The notes: generated by a model not told the origin, from the letters alone. A DNA stretch of 64,000 nt from Gigaspora margarita (GCA_009809945.1 WTPW01000152.1:476440-540439), one strand, 5' to 3'. Positions 45,408-57,269 are shown, counted from the first letter of the stretch. Program-made: numbers and translations.

Positions 45408-45805
45408 TAGAGTGTCCAGGATTATGCGATGCGATATTATGCGCATAATTTGCTATTTTTTCACATCCCATATGCTTCGCATAAACAGGCAAAAAAAAGC
45501 ATAAATCACATAAATAAAAGCTAATTGGTTGTTGGGAATATGTTAATTTTATCTGGCAAGCCTGAAAAGTTCTGATGTAGAAAATGAATGAATTTAAATT
45601 ACGAGCATAGTTGAGGTAAAATTTTTGGTGAACGTCCAAAAAATTCTAAAAAACAGAACTAAAAGAATTAATTACATACAATAAAAATTGCATAATTGAC
45701 CTAATTGATCGCATAATTTTAAATTTATTTTACATCTATCACATAATCAACCTCAGTTCGCTCGCATAATTTACCTTATCGTATCGCATAATTCTGAACA
45801 CCCTA
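45408..45805. mobile_element. MITE, second of an inverted pair
   Basis: The ends TAGAGTGTCCAGGATTATGC and mirrored GCATAATTCTGAACACCCTA. Same family as 44923-45364, opposite orientation, 43 bp apart. Both left ends are preceded by TCTAGAC. A minus-strand frame of 83 codons spans it without coding meaning. Confidence 0.82.
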
Positions 45806-47097
45806 GTATGCCGTTATTCGGATTAACTTTTTGGCTTTATGTTAAGGTTAGGGTCAGGGTTTGTATATATATACTTAGAAGGTCAGTATCTAAATGTAAA
45901 ATTGCATTCTGGACATTTTTATGTAGTTTTTAAGACCAATTTAAATGCTAGTTTTCGAGTATTTCACTCTTTTCTCTTTTTTTCTTGTACATATGTTTTG
46001 TTTTGATGTCGAACTGATCTGGGAAGATCAAAATTTACGTTCTCCAATTGGGTAATTCTCATATGCCATGTCACGTTACTGCAAAAGTGTCTAGACCTCT
46101 GGTGCAGTTCAGCATTATTATAACTCATGGTAATTATCACTACTATTTATTGTGATCACATGACTATATACAGAAATTTTTACATTGTCAAATTATTATC
46201 CCATTTTGCCAATTATTTATTATAAAAAATTTTATATATTATTTTATTAATAAAGTAGTAAAAATTTTACATTCAATATATTAGCTACGCACAGCTATAT
46301 ATTTCTATATACCACTTTATTATACCTAGTACAATTTGTATTGCTTCACTTATGCTTAGCAACACCTACAGGGTTCACTTTATTCATTCTGTAGTTACTT
46401 GCTATAGCTATCACCTCTGCTTTGCTCCTTTTTTATAAATGCTTAACATTAATCTCAGTTCTAACCTAACCCTAATTTTAAAACTAATACCCTAATACCA
46501 AAACCCAAGTACAATATTACAAAGTTAAAAAAAAAACCAACATGAATTTCTAATATTATATACAATAACAATAATGCAGTGAATCACACTATCATAACAA
46601 AAAATATTACAATAAAAGCCTATTCAAGGTACCAACATCATAGAATCACACTAGTACAATGCCAGAATGATAAAAAAAGCATTAAATATAGCATAACAAA
46701 ACTTGATACCAATAATAAAAGTATTCTAATTAATGGTACCAAAAACAGAATATGATAACAGTGAATAATTTATTGTCCAAAAAGAAGAGTTAGTATTGCA
46801 TGAAGCTAAACCCCAAAAAAAAACAAAAAGAAAAGAAATACTTAGCTGTATGTATAACCCAAAGTCAATTACATTGAAAAAGCATGGGCAATGACAAAAC
46901 AGAAAAACAGAAATACTAACTTGTACCAAAAGTACTGAATTCTATGACACCAATAATAAAAGAAAAGTTTGTATTACAGGAACATAAAACTGATGAAACC
47001 TACAAAAAAACACATTTTATGAAACATTGAATTGGACAATGCTAGAGCTGAAAGAAAAATACCCAATCAATAACAAAAGAAGAGACTGCATTACAAG
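45806..47097. other. Repeat-like AT-rich DNA
   Basis: No gene. GTCACGTTACTGCAAAAGTGTCTAGAC near 46070 echoes the spacer of the MITE pair (45382-45407). From 46440 the sequence contains diverged repeats of AATACCAATAATAAAAG-like and ACAAGAAA-like words, resuming after the MITE at 47635. Confidence 0.4.
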
Positions 47098-47100
47098 AAA

Positions 47101-47631
47101 GGGGGCATCCATAAATAACGTTATGCTTGAGGGGAGTCCCCCAAAATATAACAATTTTCCAATATGTAGGAGAGTCCCCCCAACATAATGCAATTTTTTT
47201 ATAAAAATTTGTCTAAAACTTGTTCCACTGGTCTAAATTGGGTGACTTTGGTAACATAGAATTGTCTCGAGGAGAGGATTCGAATGGTACCAAAATCATT
47301 TGATTTGGATTACTGGATCACGTTTTATTAACGAAATACTATTTGTTATTATGTTTTCTTATAAAATTACTATAAAATCAATAGTATTTCGTTAATAAAA
47401 CGTGATCTAGTAATCCAAATGAAATGATTTTGGTACCATTGGATTTGTCTCATAGAGACGAATCGAATGGCACCAAAATCATCCAGATTGGATCACTGGG
47501 TCATAATATATTCAAGTTTTTGTAAAATTTTATATATAAACATACGGATTTTTAATTTTTTTTTTATATAGTAGAGGGGGGGGTCAAGAGCTACTATGTA
47601 GAGGTACATAACGTTATTTATGGATGCCCCC
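47101..47631. mobile_element. MITE, 531 bp, AAA-flanked
   Basis: The inverted ends GGGGGCATCCATAAATAACG and mirrored CGTTATTTATGGATGCCCCC are perfect over more than 25 bases; AAA lies on both sides. The interior is itself an inverted repeat of the module GATGATTTTGGTACCATT with GTGATCCAGTAATCC, also seen at 8825-9372 and 22704-22864. Confidence 0.88.
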
Positions 47632-47634
47632 AAA

Positions 47635-48437
47635 GAACACCAAATTAGATGATACTATAGATGAAGGAAAAATGCAAACTGGACCACACCAACAATAAAA
47701 AAAAACCATGTTGCAAGAAATACAAATGGGAGACACCAGAAACAAAGGAAGAAACACTGAACTGGACAACACCAATAACAAACAAAGCACACTACTAAAA
47801 TTCTACACTAAAAAAAATAATAAACAATTAAATACTTATATGTTAATATTTAGTACTAAAAAAAATGAATAAAATCTTTTATATTTATTGTGTACTGGTA
47901 GTAATTATTACTACTAGCTATTTTAATTATATTTCTATTTTTAAAGTTTGTATTTTCACTTCAATAAAATTCTTAGACTTTGATCTAATAAGGTAAAATA
48001 AAGTTAGTAGGCATTTCAAGAACTTATCAATTATTATCTTTTATTATCAAATTCTTATCTCTAAATAATTAATTGTTAAATTGATTTTATTGTTTAATTT
48101 ATTTGATTTAATTGATTAATTGATAATTTACTACTCAACAAAAGAATAAATATAAATACAAATTACTATATATACCTAAATAGTGCAAGTAAAAAATTTC
48201 TAATATTTGCTAAAAGAAACCTTTTTATTTTACTAAGTTAATAAGCAAAGTCAATTAATTAAAATTGTAGAACTCATAAAAATGAATCTAATAGTAGTTA
48301 CATTATTCAAATTGACCTCTGTAGATGCTAAAATATCTTTAAAAAACAATTGGCTGACTATATAAAATTTTTATATATACAATAGTTTGTTTAAATAGAA
48401 ATTTTATATAGTTATTTGAGTATAAAGCAGTTCTAAG
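47635..48437. other. AT-rich repeat-like spacer
   Basis: Continues the ACACCAATAACAAA-type degenerate repeat to about 47830, then featureless AT-rich DNA. No gene. Confidence 0.4.
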
Positions 48438-48942
48438 CAATTTTCAAAAATTTGAACTTAAATGCTGTTCTAATAAGAACAGTATAATAGCTATAAGTGT
48501 TTTTACTTATACTCATAAAAAAAACAAACCAAAAAAAATTAAAAATATATATACTATATATATATTAAAATACCATTTTAACTCTATAGCTAATTATTCT
48601 AATATTACCTATAAAAGCATGAAGTTATAAGTTAAAAATAAAAATTTTAACTTAATTTCTATTAATACATCTATATATAAATATATATAGAGCATATTTT
48701 TTTTATCTATGCTATAGTAATTATATATAAATTCAACTAAATAATTTTGATAATAAATAATTACAATTAGTAATATTAATTTATTTCTAATTTGGTGTAA
48801 CAATATCATATAATTACTAATTACTACTTATGAGAACACTATTTTTATTTTACTATTCTCAAAAAAAATTTAATATTAAATAGTAAAAAATTTTTAAAAT
48901 AGTGTTCTATAAGAACTCTGAGAACACTAATTTCAAATACTA
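48438..48942. mobile_element. hAT-like MITE, 505 bp
   Basis: Exact 8-bp duplication GTTCTAAG (48430-48437 and 48943-48950). The right end in reverse reads TAGTATTTGAAATTAGTGTT then CTCAGAGTTC, the left end CAATTTTCAAAAATTTGAAC; both contain AAGAAC / GTTCTTAT words like the 38225 element. No coding sequence. Confidence 0.82.
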
Positions 48943-48950
48943 GTTCTAAG

Positions 48951-49485
48951 AGCCTAGAAGAAAAGAATCCAGAAGATCTGAACTGACTATAGATATACTG
49001 CAAAAATCCTAGTAAAGCAGTTGAGATTGGTCAAGAAGTAGAAGACAGAGGGTTTAAATAGTCAACCTTCTAGATGGGTTGCTAGTATAGTAGCTAGTAT
49101 AAAACATTTAAACATACTACTTAAATTAGACAATCAAGTGTATATGTGGTTAGTTGCAATTTCTTCCATATATAATTTCTGACAAGTAAATTGAATAAAC
49201 TCTAGCCTCAAAATGGGCACTTTGAAACTAAAAAATTAATTTATATAGTTGGCCAATTTTTTCAAATAAGCATTTATGGGTTAATTTAGATAATATAACT
49301 ATTGTTAGATTCAATTTAGTGAGTTTTACAACTTTTAATTAATTGACCTTGGCTATTAACTTAGAACAAAAAAGTTTTATTGGGATAATTGTTAAAAAAT
49401 CTTAAATCTTGGCATTTCTTGCTAAGTTACATAGTGATCTGCATTATATTATACTATGATTATATACTAGATAACTAGCAAATTA
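48951..49485. other. AT-rich spacer, nothing recognised
   Basis: No gene, no inverted repeat ends. Confidence 0.4.
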
Positions 49486-49498
49486 TTAATTAATTTTT

Positions 49499-50093
49499 TT
49501 TTAAATTTCTTTGAGCATACACCGAAGCCACAGTTGGCAGTCTTTTTATTAAGGTTATTGATCATGGAGACCCAACTGAATTCTATATTTGTACATTTGT
49601 AATAATCTACATATATGCATCTATTACTATTTTTGATTTCTACTATGGCTAACTGGTACTAAACCTTCCTATTTCTATTCTTTATTCTAACTGAACTTAA
49701 TTGGCTAACCCATTTTACAACTGGGGAATTTAACCAGAACTCCAAGTATTTTTGAGCACAACGCACTAATAGTATTCAAGTTTGACTGGATGTATTTCTT
49801 GTTCCAATTTTCTTTAGAAGTTTTTTACCCCTGAGGAAGGAACACATTATAAAATTCCTGTTAGAGCAGATTACTCGACATCTATCTGAATTGTCCGAAG
49901 AGCCTTGATCTAAGCTGAGCCCAAAATGTGGCTAAGCTGTTCAAACATGGTCCTAGCATCCTAATTCAGGCCATCCTTTACATGATTATGTGTAGTTAAT
50001 TTTTACTATTTGTAGGACTTGAACTAGCAACCTTGTGTTTGAAACAGTTAATGTCCTAGGAGCACAACTACTAGACTATCGACTCACAGAACT
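49499..50093 (-). mobile_element. tRNA-derived SINE (second copy)
   Basis: Reverse-oriented homologue of 7394-8003: on the minus strand it begins GTTCTGTGAGTCGATAGTCT, then TAGTAGTTG, and has the B-box-like GGTTGCTAGTTCAAGTCC. It stays alignable to the GTGGCTTCGGTGTATG end. The 13-bp direct repeat TTAATTAATTTTT (49486-49498 and 50094-50106) flanks it. Roughly 75-80 percent identical to copy 1 by eye, so both are old. Confidence 0.88.
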
Positions 50094-50264
50094 TTAATTA
50101 ATTTTTCAATAAAGATTTCTTAACAAGAATTGTTCTAAATTTTCTAAATTTGATAAAAATTTTTTATTTTAATTTTGTAATACAGGTTAAATAAAACTAT
50201 ATTGGACAGCAATTGGGTTCCTAATAGGTCTCTTATAGCAATATAATATTCACATAGAAAATTA

Positions 50265-50430
50265 GGGGCATGCCATTTATTACGTAATTTTTACCATGGA
50301 TACATAGTCAGAAGTGGTTATCACGTCTATATATGATTATAAGCAATCTGAAATAGATAAAGTGATTACACCATACATGGATAAGAGTGGCTACTAAGTA
50401 AAAAATATTACATAATAAATGGCACGCCTC
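50265..50430. mobile_element. PIF/Harbinger-like MITE (copy 2)
   Basis: The ends GGGGCATGCCATTTATTACG and mirrored TAATAAATGGCACGCCTC are flanked by TTA on both sides (50262-50264 and 50431-50433). Same family as 8039-8192, with shared interior ATCACGTCTATATAT and GATAAAGTGATTACACCATA. Confidence 0.85.
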
Positions 50431-50443
50431 TTACTAGCAGAAA

Positions 50444-51075
50444 AATCCTAAATGTTTCCAATTAGTTTCTGATTTCAAAAAATTTGGCAGAAATAAGAGA
50501 CTTTTTAGAAATATTTAGGATCAAAATTGATATACTAGCAGGCCTATTAACATATATATAGTATCTTATTTTGATCTAAATTGCAAAAAAATCTAAATAT
50601 ACTTTAGAATTAATTAAAATACATATCATATATATTAATAGGCCTACCAGTATATCAATTTTGATTCTAAATAATTCCAAAAGGTTTCTTATTTCTGCCA
50701 AATTTCTGTTTGAAATCAGAAGCTAATCAGGAATATTTAGATTTTAAAATCAATATACTAGTAGGCATATTAACATATACAAAAGGTATCTTATATGATC
50801 TAAATTGCAAAAAAACTAGATACTTTTCAGAATTAATTAAGATACCTTTTGTGTATACTGTATTAATAGTTCTACTATTATAATGATTTTTGATTCTAAT
50901 TATTTCTAAAAAGTCTTTTATTTCTACCAAATTTCTGTTTGAAATCAGAGGCTAATTAGAAACATTTAGATTTAAAATCAATGTACCAGTAGGCATATTA
51001 ACATATACAAAAGGTATCTATTTTTGATCTAAATTGCAAGAAAACTGGATACTCTTCAGGATCAATTAAGATACA
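50444..51075. repeat. Tandem array of palindromic ~255-bp units
   Basis: ATTTGGCAGAAATAAGA, TACTAGTAGGCATATTAACA and GATCTAAATTGCAAAAA recur in direct order every 250-260 bp, about 2.5 times. Each unit also holds their complements, so each folds as a hairpin. Open frames inside are repeat translations. Confidence 0.78.
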
Positions 51076-51477
51076 TATCATTATGTTTGTTAGGGCTATA
51101 GTTTATATCATATCGGCCAATTTGTGGAATTGGGCCTTTTTTAGGTAACCAAATTAGGTCACCAAAACAATATTGAAATGTTACACAATTTATTACACCC
51201 ATATTATACTTATCATAGTACAAATACCAGTACGCATACATACGTACATAAATCGTATATTGTAAATTACTTTTGTTCATTAATAACAAAAGATCTAAAT
51301 TACAGCAATGGGAGATTTAGATTTACTGGTAATACCTTCGTACAATGATATTGTTTTGCTGACTGTATAGGATATTAAAGACAAATCATTGTTTATTGAC
51401 ATAGTTTCAAGTGGACTTAAAGTGAATTATACGGGTAATATGAAATGAGGAATCTTGCTGAAGCTCCGTTAGTCGTC

Positions 51478-51916
51478 ACGGGAAATAAAGAACAAAAAAA
51501 AAGTTAGATCGTATGACCGAGGTGCGTTACTGAGCCTGGTGCTGGTTCTGATGTTGCAGAAATTTCAATCAGGGCAAAAAGAAAGGCGATAATTGGGTCA
51601 TTAATGGACAAAAAATGCTAATTACCAATGGTGAAAAGGCCAATTGGTATTTCGTCTTGGCTCGCACTGGTCCAAACGCTAGACCCGGTTTTTCATTTAC
51701 TGGTGTAAAAGAATTAATATGGGTGAACGCACTAGTGATTATGAGATATCTCATTTAAAATGTTGTCATGGCAGAGAAAAACTTGTAAGTTAAGTTTAAT
51801 TAAAAAAAAATTTAACAAACGCGTTTATTCAAAATTTTTTAATTATTTATTTTTTGAATTAGACTTGGTGTTGTTGGTAAAGGTTTCAAAATTGTGATGT
51901 CAGCATTCTACTTTTA
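51478..51916 (+). pseudogene. Acyl-CoA dehydrogenase fragment
   Basis: Reads GNKEQKKK...LDRMTE, then [50 protein letters not shown], a frameshifted [10 protein letters not shown], and after a GTAAGT...TTAG intron (51785-51862) LGVVGKGFKIVMSAF. These are the FAD/substrate-binding middle domain signatures of acyl-CoA dehydrogenases, which start mitochondrial fatty-acid beta-oxidation by making the 2,3 double bond. Only about 140 of roughly 400 residues are present; the N-terminal helical domain and the catalytic C-terminal domain are missing. Frameshifts near 51510 and 51690. The retained intron means it came from genomic DNA, not from mRNA. Confidence 0.85.
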
Positions 51917-51934
51917 ATTTATTAAAAAAACCTT

Positions 51935-52640
51935 TTAATTATAAAGCTGCTATTGTTCGAGCAAATTATCTATTCCCTTCAGAGTGTGAGATATTTTAAA
52001 TTATAGACAAAGGAAAAATAGGTATCATCAATATTTATTTTATAAACATACCTTTGTTATGATTTTTTATAACCTTTTTAATTCCTTTTTCTTAATAGAA
52101 TGATTGGAATCGGATATTGTACAAAGCAAAGCAATAAAAAAAGATGATTCAAATTATATAAAAATACGTTCATGCTTGGTAATAGCAAAATTTGTTTTAT
52201 TTCTTATTATTATAGATTAATGTCTATATCATATCTTTAGGACAAGAAAACGAGGAAAATGAATTATGGAGGTGCAGTTATCATGGTGATGATGGATATT
52301 CTTTTTATTCAGGAAGTGGCACGCTATATAATCTATCATATGATGGAATTTATTCCTGAATATACTACTGATGATATAGTTAGATGCTATCTAATTTTAA
52401 GGGAAACATAATATTTTATATTAAAAATGGAATTAACTTAGGTAGCCAACATTTAGAAAAGTTATATTTTTTAAAATAAATAGGTAATTTAATAATTATA
52501 AAATATTTTAAGGAATTGCATGCTATCTATGTGGCAATTTCAAAGGCATATATATCCTTGTGTTGGGTTAACTTCAGAACTTTCAAAAAAATTTATTTCT
52601 ATTTCTCAGCCCGGATTTCACTATAACAAGTGTAAACTTG
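51935..52640 (+). pseudogene. SPRY-domain gene fragment
   Basis: Reads KAAIVRANYLFPSECEIF, IGIGYCTKQSN, ELWRCSYHGDDGYSFYSGSG, NFKGNIIFYIKNGINLG, GIA and YPCVGLTSELS in order. Together they cover a SPRY domain of the RanBPM (RanBP9/10, Vid30/GID1) kind, a protein-interaction fold. Introns remain: one ending CTTAATAG near 52100, one ending CTTTAG near 52241, and GTAGCC...TTTTAAG (52442-52512), whose removal restores NLGIA. Stops (TAA in EIF*, TGA after DGIYS) and frameshifts disable it. It starts only about 20 bases after the acyl-CoA dehydrogenase piece. Confidence 0.72.
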
Positions 52641-54180
52641 TATTATATTAAATAATCTAAACTATAAACTGCCTATACGAATGATTCTAAACTAAAATAT
52701 AAATAATTTAAATTAGAAAATGCAATGGTTGCCTATAATATTAAACGTTAAACCTATATTTCACCATTTTTAATAACCATGATAGTTTTAGTGCCTTCTG
52801 ATAGTTTTATCTATAAATTTTAATTAATAATAATTAGAAATCAATAGATTGTAGAAAAATATATGCCAAAAATCTTTCTAATAAAAAAATATGATTTAAA
52901 TAGTACTAAATTTCGTCTAACTACTATAAAATCTACCTACCCGATCTAAATTATAAAAAAAATTAATAAGTGAATAAAAAGTTTAAGCTAAAAATAATAA
53001 TTTAAAATTTATATTACTAAATAGCAACAATAGATAGAACACGAACCTATTTTTTGATAGAGGATTTTAGATTTAACATAATCGCGAACATTGTAAGATT
53101 TCTATTTCTTTATTTTTGTTGTTATAAGCTAAGTTTATACTATTTTTTGATCAACAAAAAACATTTTTTGATCAGACAAATTAGCACTAATAGCAATATA
53201 CTAGTAAAGTTTTATAGTAAGTTATTATATAGTTTACCAGAAGTTTTCTTTACATTCTTTTTTACTTTATTAGTATTAATAAAATTCATGATTTTGATTG
53301 GACAATTTAAATATGACCCTCAAATTTGGGGTTACAAATTTAGGGTGAGTGTTCAAATCGGCCCATATGTTATACTCAATTAATTTATTTATTCTCATAT
53401 TATAAAATTATCACCTGTCACAAGTGTCTCTTACATTTTTACCAATTATTTTGCACATGTGAAAAATAAGATGGTATAAATAGTTTAGTATACATGATAT
53501 GAGAAATTTAATATTAAATATACTAATATATGTTATTAGCATTAATGGCTCTATTCAGTTTTTGGAAATGCTAAACCAAATTTGACAAGTATGACCAAAA
53601 ACAGAATATAAAATTAAAATCATGATCCAAGCAGAATGTGAAAAAATTTAGAATTATAATATAAATTTTAAATCTGTAATTATTGTGACATATAATTTTG
53701 GATTACAATTTCATCATAATTTTACAATCAATCTGTACAAATTATAGAATTAATAATTGATACATGAAAATTAAAATATAGAGAATCAATTCTTAATTAT
53801 TCCAGTTGCTATCAATTTGTTTTTTAAAATTATTTGTAATGTGGACTTTGTATCTTAGACAAGCTAAAATATAGATAATATTAGTAATATGCAATAGTTA
53901 GTCACTTCTTTTGTATTACCAGAATAGAAAGGTTTATAATGGTAAACTCATCATAGAAACTACAATAATCCCAACACAACTGATCTATGTTTTTAGATTC
54001 CATGCAAGCAAAACAAAAATTTAATTTAGTGTAGCCTAATTTTAATATAACAACTTTAGTAATATACTGCAGGCACTAAATAGTGAGTATGTTTTGTAAT
54101 TTTTTTTTATAACTAACAAGATCTCTAATTTGCTATATTTTAATGTTTCTAATGCAAACAATTTAGCATTAACTATTTAA
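52641..54180. other. AT-rich DNA without recognised genes
   Basis: The 109-codon frame 53054-53383 (Phe/Leu/Ile/Tyr-rich) has the makeup expected of random AT-rich DNA, and its end overlaps the possible element end. No other structure noted. Confidence 0.45.
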
Positions 54181-54631
54181 AGTGGCCTACCATAATATTG
54201 TGGATATAGTAATAAAATTACTATATTTAGTAATTTGTTAATTTTAATTTAATAATTTGAATCTAATATTTAAAAGTAATAACTAACTTAATATTTTTTA
54301 AAATTTTATAAAATTTTGTAATTATACATAATTTGTTATGCTAGATAATTTTTACTTAATTTTGAAATTTAATTAACTAATAAAAAATTAACTTTATTAT
54401 ATACATATTATTTTAATCATTTTTAACATTATAATTTTTGCAATTTTGTAATATTTACAAATTTAAATAATTTTAATTATTTTAAAAGTACTGCATAGAA
54501 TTTTTTAATTTTTTTTTATTTAAAAGATATAGATTTAATAAATTTATATTTTTATTTTTAGCTTATTTTCTTATAAATTTAGCTCTATATAAATTTTTAA
54601 AAAGTGTTCACAATATTATAGTAGGCCACTA
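54181..54631. mobile_element. MITE with AGTGGCCTAC ends
   Basis: The left end AGTGGCCTACCATAATATTG is mirrored by the right end CAATATTATAGTAGGCCACT. About 450 bp of AT-rich interior. The target duplication is unclear (ACTATTTA versus ACTATGAT nearby). Confidence 0.72.
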
Positions 54632-54828
54632 TACTATGATTATTAGGATAGCAGCAAATTTAGTGAGAGAACTTTTATAGTAATTATATTAGAAATTACA
54701 ACAATATAAATAAAACTAATCTTAACTATACATTAAGTGTCAAAGAGTCTTGTAATAGTATTTTTATAGCAATCTATAGTAAAAATTACAATAATTCAAC
54801 TACAGGCACTATTTGTTATTACTAGTAC

Positions 54829-55107
54829 CAGTATTGTACGTTTTGGCTGTTCACAGCCTTTTTTGGCTTGTCCACATCCAAAATTTTCAAATGTCCAAGA
54901 TTGTTCAAAGCGTGTCCAGGCTTTAATAATTAATAATTCTATCTAAAAAATATATAACTATATATTTTTTTAGGTGCTGAACACATTCCAGTTAAAATTA
55001 AAATAGGTTATCTTAATAAAATTTTAAGTAATTTTACTTTATTTAATTGTCCAAAATTGTCCAAAATTGTCCAAATCATTGTCCAAAGCTGTTCCATGAC
55101 AATACTG
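54829..55107. mobile_element. hAT-type MITE, 279 bp
   Basis: CAGTATTGT at the left is mirrored by ACAATACTG at the right, with CTAGTAC duplicated (54822-54828 and 55108-55114). Subterminal repeats TTGTCCAAAA occur several times on the right and mirrored forms on the left. Followed by unremarkable DNA to 55541. Confidence 0.82.
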
Positions 55108-55544
55108 CTAGTACAATGAGTAAATTTTGTAGTTGAATATTTTTTTTGATAACTTATAAAACCAATAATTTTAGTACAAATTAATATCAAGTAAGTTCAT
55201 ATAACAATTTTTTTAATAATTCATAATGGAAATTGTGAAAAATTTGATACAACTAACTTATCTTTGTAACTTATGATAGGTATCATAAGTAATATATAGC
55301 ATATGAATAAGGTTGAGTTTTATTTTGCATTACTTGCTAACCCATTTTTCAATTTTTTAAATTTTTTTTTTAGATTCAATTGTAACAATTATATTTTGCT
55401 ACTCTCATCCAGTATCACCCAATAGAGACCTTAATTTTTTGTAATTACTAGGAACTGGAAACCAGTATAAGTCTGGAGCACAAAATATTAAATTAAATAA
55501 AATATAATTATAAAATTTTTGAATATTTATTTTATTTTTTTTAA

Positions 55545-57062
55545 GGGCATCTCTCGTGAAAGATATATCTCTCTGGGAGATATACCTCCTACCAGTGGTA
55601 CCGGTGCCAGAATCAGGTTGATTCATCCCCAATCTTACACCTATATGCATGTGCATATAAATAATGATCATCTAAGATAATTTTTTTTGTTAACTTTTGC
55701 TTATTAATTTGTTTTTTCTTTCACTTTTCAGTTTTGGTGCCGTAGTTGGTGTCGTCATTGGTGTTATCAGTATTGTCATTGGTGTTGTCATTGCCAGTGT
55801 CATTGTTGGTATCATTGTTGGTGTAATTATAGGTTAGTCGCTAGTGTCGTTGTTGTGTCGCTGTTAGCTTTTCTTCTAGATTCTGTTTTAGTGAGGTGGC
55901 CTTACACGTCTCTGTTCTTGTAGAAGGTGGTCTTGCACATTTTTCCCATTTTCTAGAGGTGGTCTTGCTAGTTTTTTTCTGTTTCTCTAAGGTTGTTTTT
56001 TGTGTGGCTTTATATGCTTTTTGGTGTTCTTACTTCAGCATTCTTGTGAGAAAACTGGCACTAACTTTGCATTTGGGCGTGGTGGGTTTTTTTAGTTTTC
56101 TTCTTTTTTTTTTTGCATTTTTCTTTTTTTTGAATGTTTTTTTGTGTTCTTGTAGACGGCAGTCTTGCATGTTTTTCTTATTTTTCCAGAGGTGGTCTTG
56201 CATACTTTTCCCATTTTTTCAGAGTTGTCTTGTGCTATTTCTTTTGTATGACTATGTTTTTTTTTTGTTTTTTATGTATGTAAAATTTTTTTAGTTTGTT
56301 AGAGACGTGGAATCATTCTTGGTAATTTTTTTTATTTTTTTTATTTTTTATTTTTCTCTCTTATTCTTTGGAGTCGCTATTTTTAAAATCATCGTTCTTT
56401 GGAGTTATCGCTTTTTGGAGTCATCACTTTTTGGAGTCATCATTTTTTGGGATCATTATTCTTTGGAGTTGTTCTTTGGAGTCATTGTTTTTGAAGCTAA
56501 TACCTGTGGAGTTTTTGTCAAGTTTCACTTATTTCGATACTTTATTTATGCAGAAGTAGGTGGTTTCGACTTCTTGTTTCAAATAATTGGATGGGTAGTT
56601 GGGTTTACTTTAATTGAAAAGGGTTGATGGATGGGGTTTGTTGTATATAAACATTCGCTATAACATTGTATTTTTTTTTGTTTTTTTTTAATTAATAAAG
56701 TTTTTTTAAAAAAATTATAAAATCGGTTCGCAGGTATGTGTAGTTAAACGTAAGCAAAATTTTGCAGTAAAGTATAATTAGCCGCTTACATAGCTGATTA
56801 TACTTTACTGCAAAATTTTGCTTATATGCAACTGCTCAGAATATATACCAAGTATACGAATTTGCTTTTTGATTGGATCTGAAGTAAATATAATCAGTGC
56901 TTATTTCTGAGATTGTTGTTTTTGTTATACATAATTATGCACGATTGATTGGTTGCACATGTTCAACTAGTAGCAATCACATGATATTTTCATTTTTTAA
57001 TTGGCTAACCAGCGTGGGATATATATCTCCTTGCGGAAGATATATCTCTTGCAGAAGATGCC
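55545..57062. mobile_element. TAA-flanked 1.5-kb nonautonomous element
   Basis: The left end GGGCATCTCTCGTGAAAGAT and the right end in reverse GGCATCTTCTGCAAGAGATA are inverted repeats extending about 45 bases; both contain further AGATATATCT inversions. TAA lies on both sides (55542-55544 and 57063-57065). The interior is T-rich with three repeat blocks: GTTGGTGTCGTCATTGGTGT words (55735-55830), GGTGGTCTTGCACATTTTTC (55895-56250) and TTTTTGGAGTCATCA (56360-56490). The frames over 100 codons in it (55896-56294, 56307-56627) are Phe/Leu-rich products of those repeats and not recognised as proteins. Harbinger-like by its duplication. Confidence 0.78.
56745..56830. repeat. Long hairpin
   Basis: GTAAGCAAAATTTTGCAGTA followed by AAGTATAAT is mirrored after a 22-base loop by ATTATACTTTACTGCAAAAT and TTTGCTTAT. 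Perfect arms of about 32 bases; perhaps a tiny MITE nested in the surrounding element. Confidence 0.8.
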
Positions 57063-57269
57063 TAAAAGCACCCTTTTTTAAATTTTTATTTATTTAGAAT
57101 ATTTTCAAGCAACTCAAAAATTAGAGTATTAGTTTATAGTAACCTATAATTAACCATTTAAAAATCAATTATATAAGCTCTTTTTTTATAACCAAAAAAT
57201 AAAAAAATAATAAAAAAACTACAAATTACAAAGAAAAATAAAAAAATACTTAAAAAAAATAAAAAAATT

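Larger units (their letters stand above)
51103..53377. mobile_element. Possible gene-capturing element
   Basis: TATATCATATCGGCCAATTTG near 51103 and, in reverse, TATAACATATGGGCCGATTTG ending near 53377 form a diverged inverted repeat of about 20 bases, followed inward on both sides by GTAACC...AAATT. The interval holds pieces of two unrelated host genes in the same orientation with introns. This fits a Pack-type nonautonomous element, but the ends are weak and no target duplication is seen. Confidence 0.35.

Noticed and set aside
53054..53383. 109-codon hydrophobic frame
   Set aside because: Composition as expected for random AT-rich DNA, no domain, and it overlaps a possible element end.
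55896..56627. Frames of 132 and 106 codons
   Set aside because: T-rich internal repeats of a noncoding element; no start context, domain or conserved pattern.
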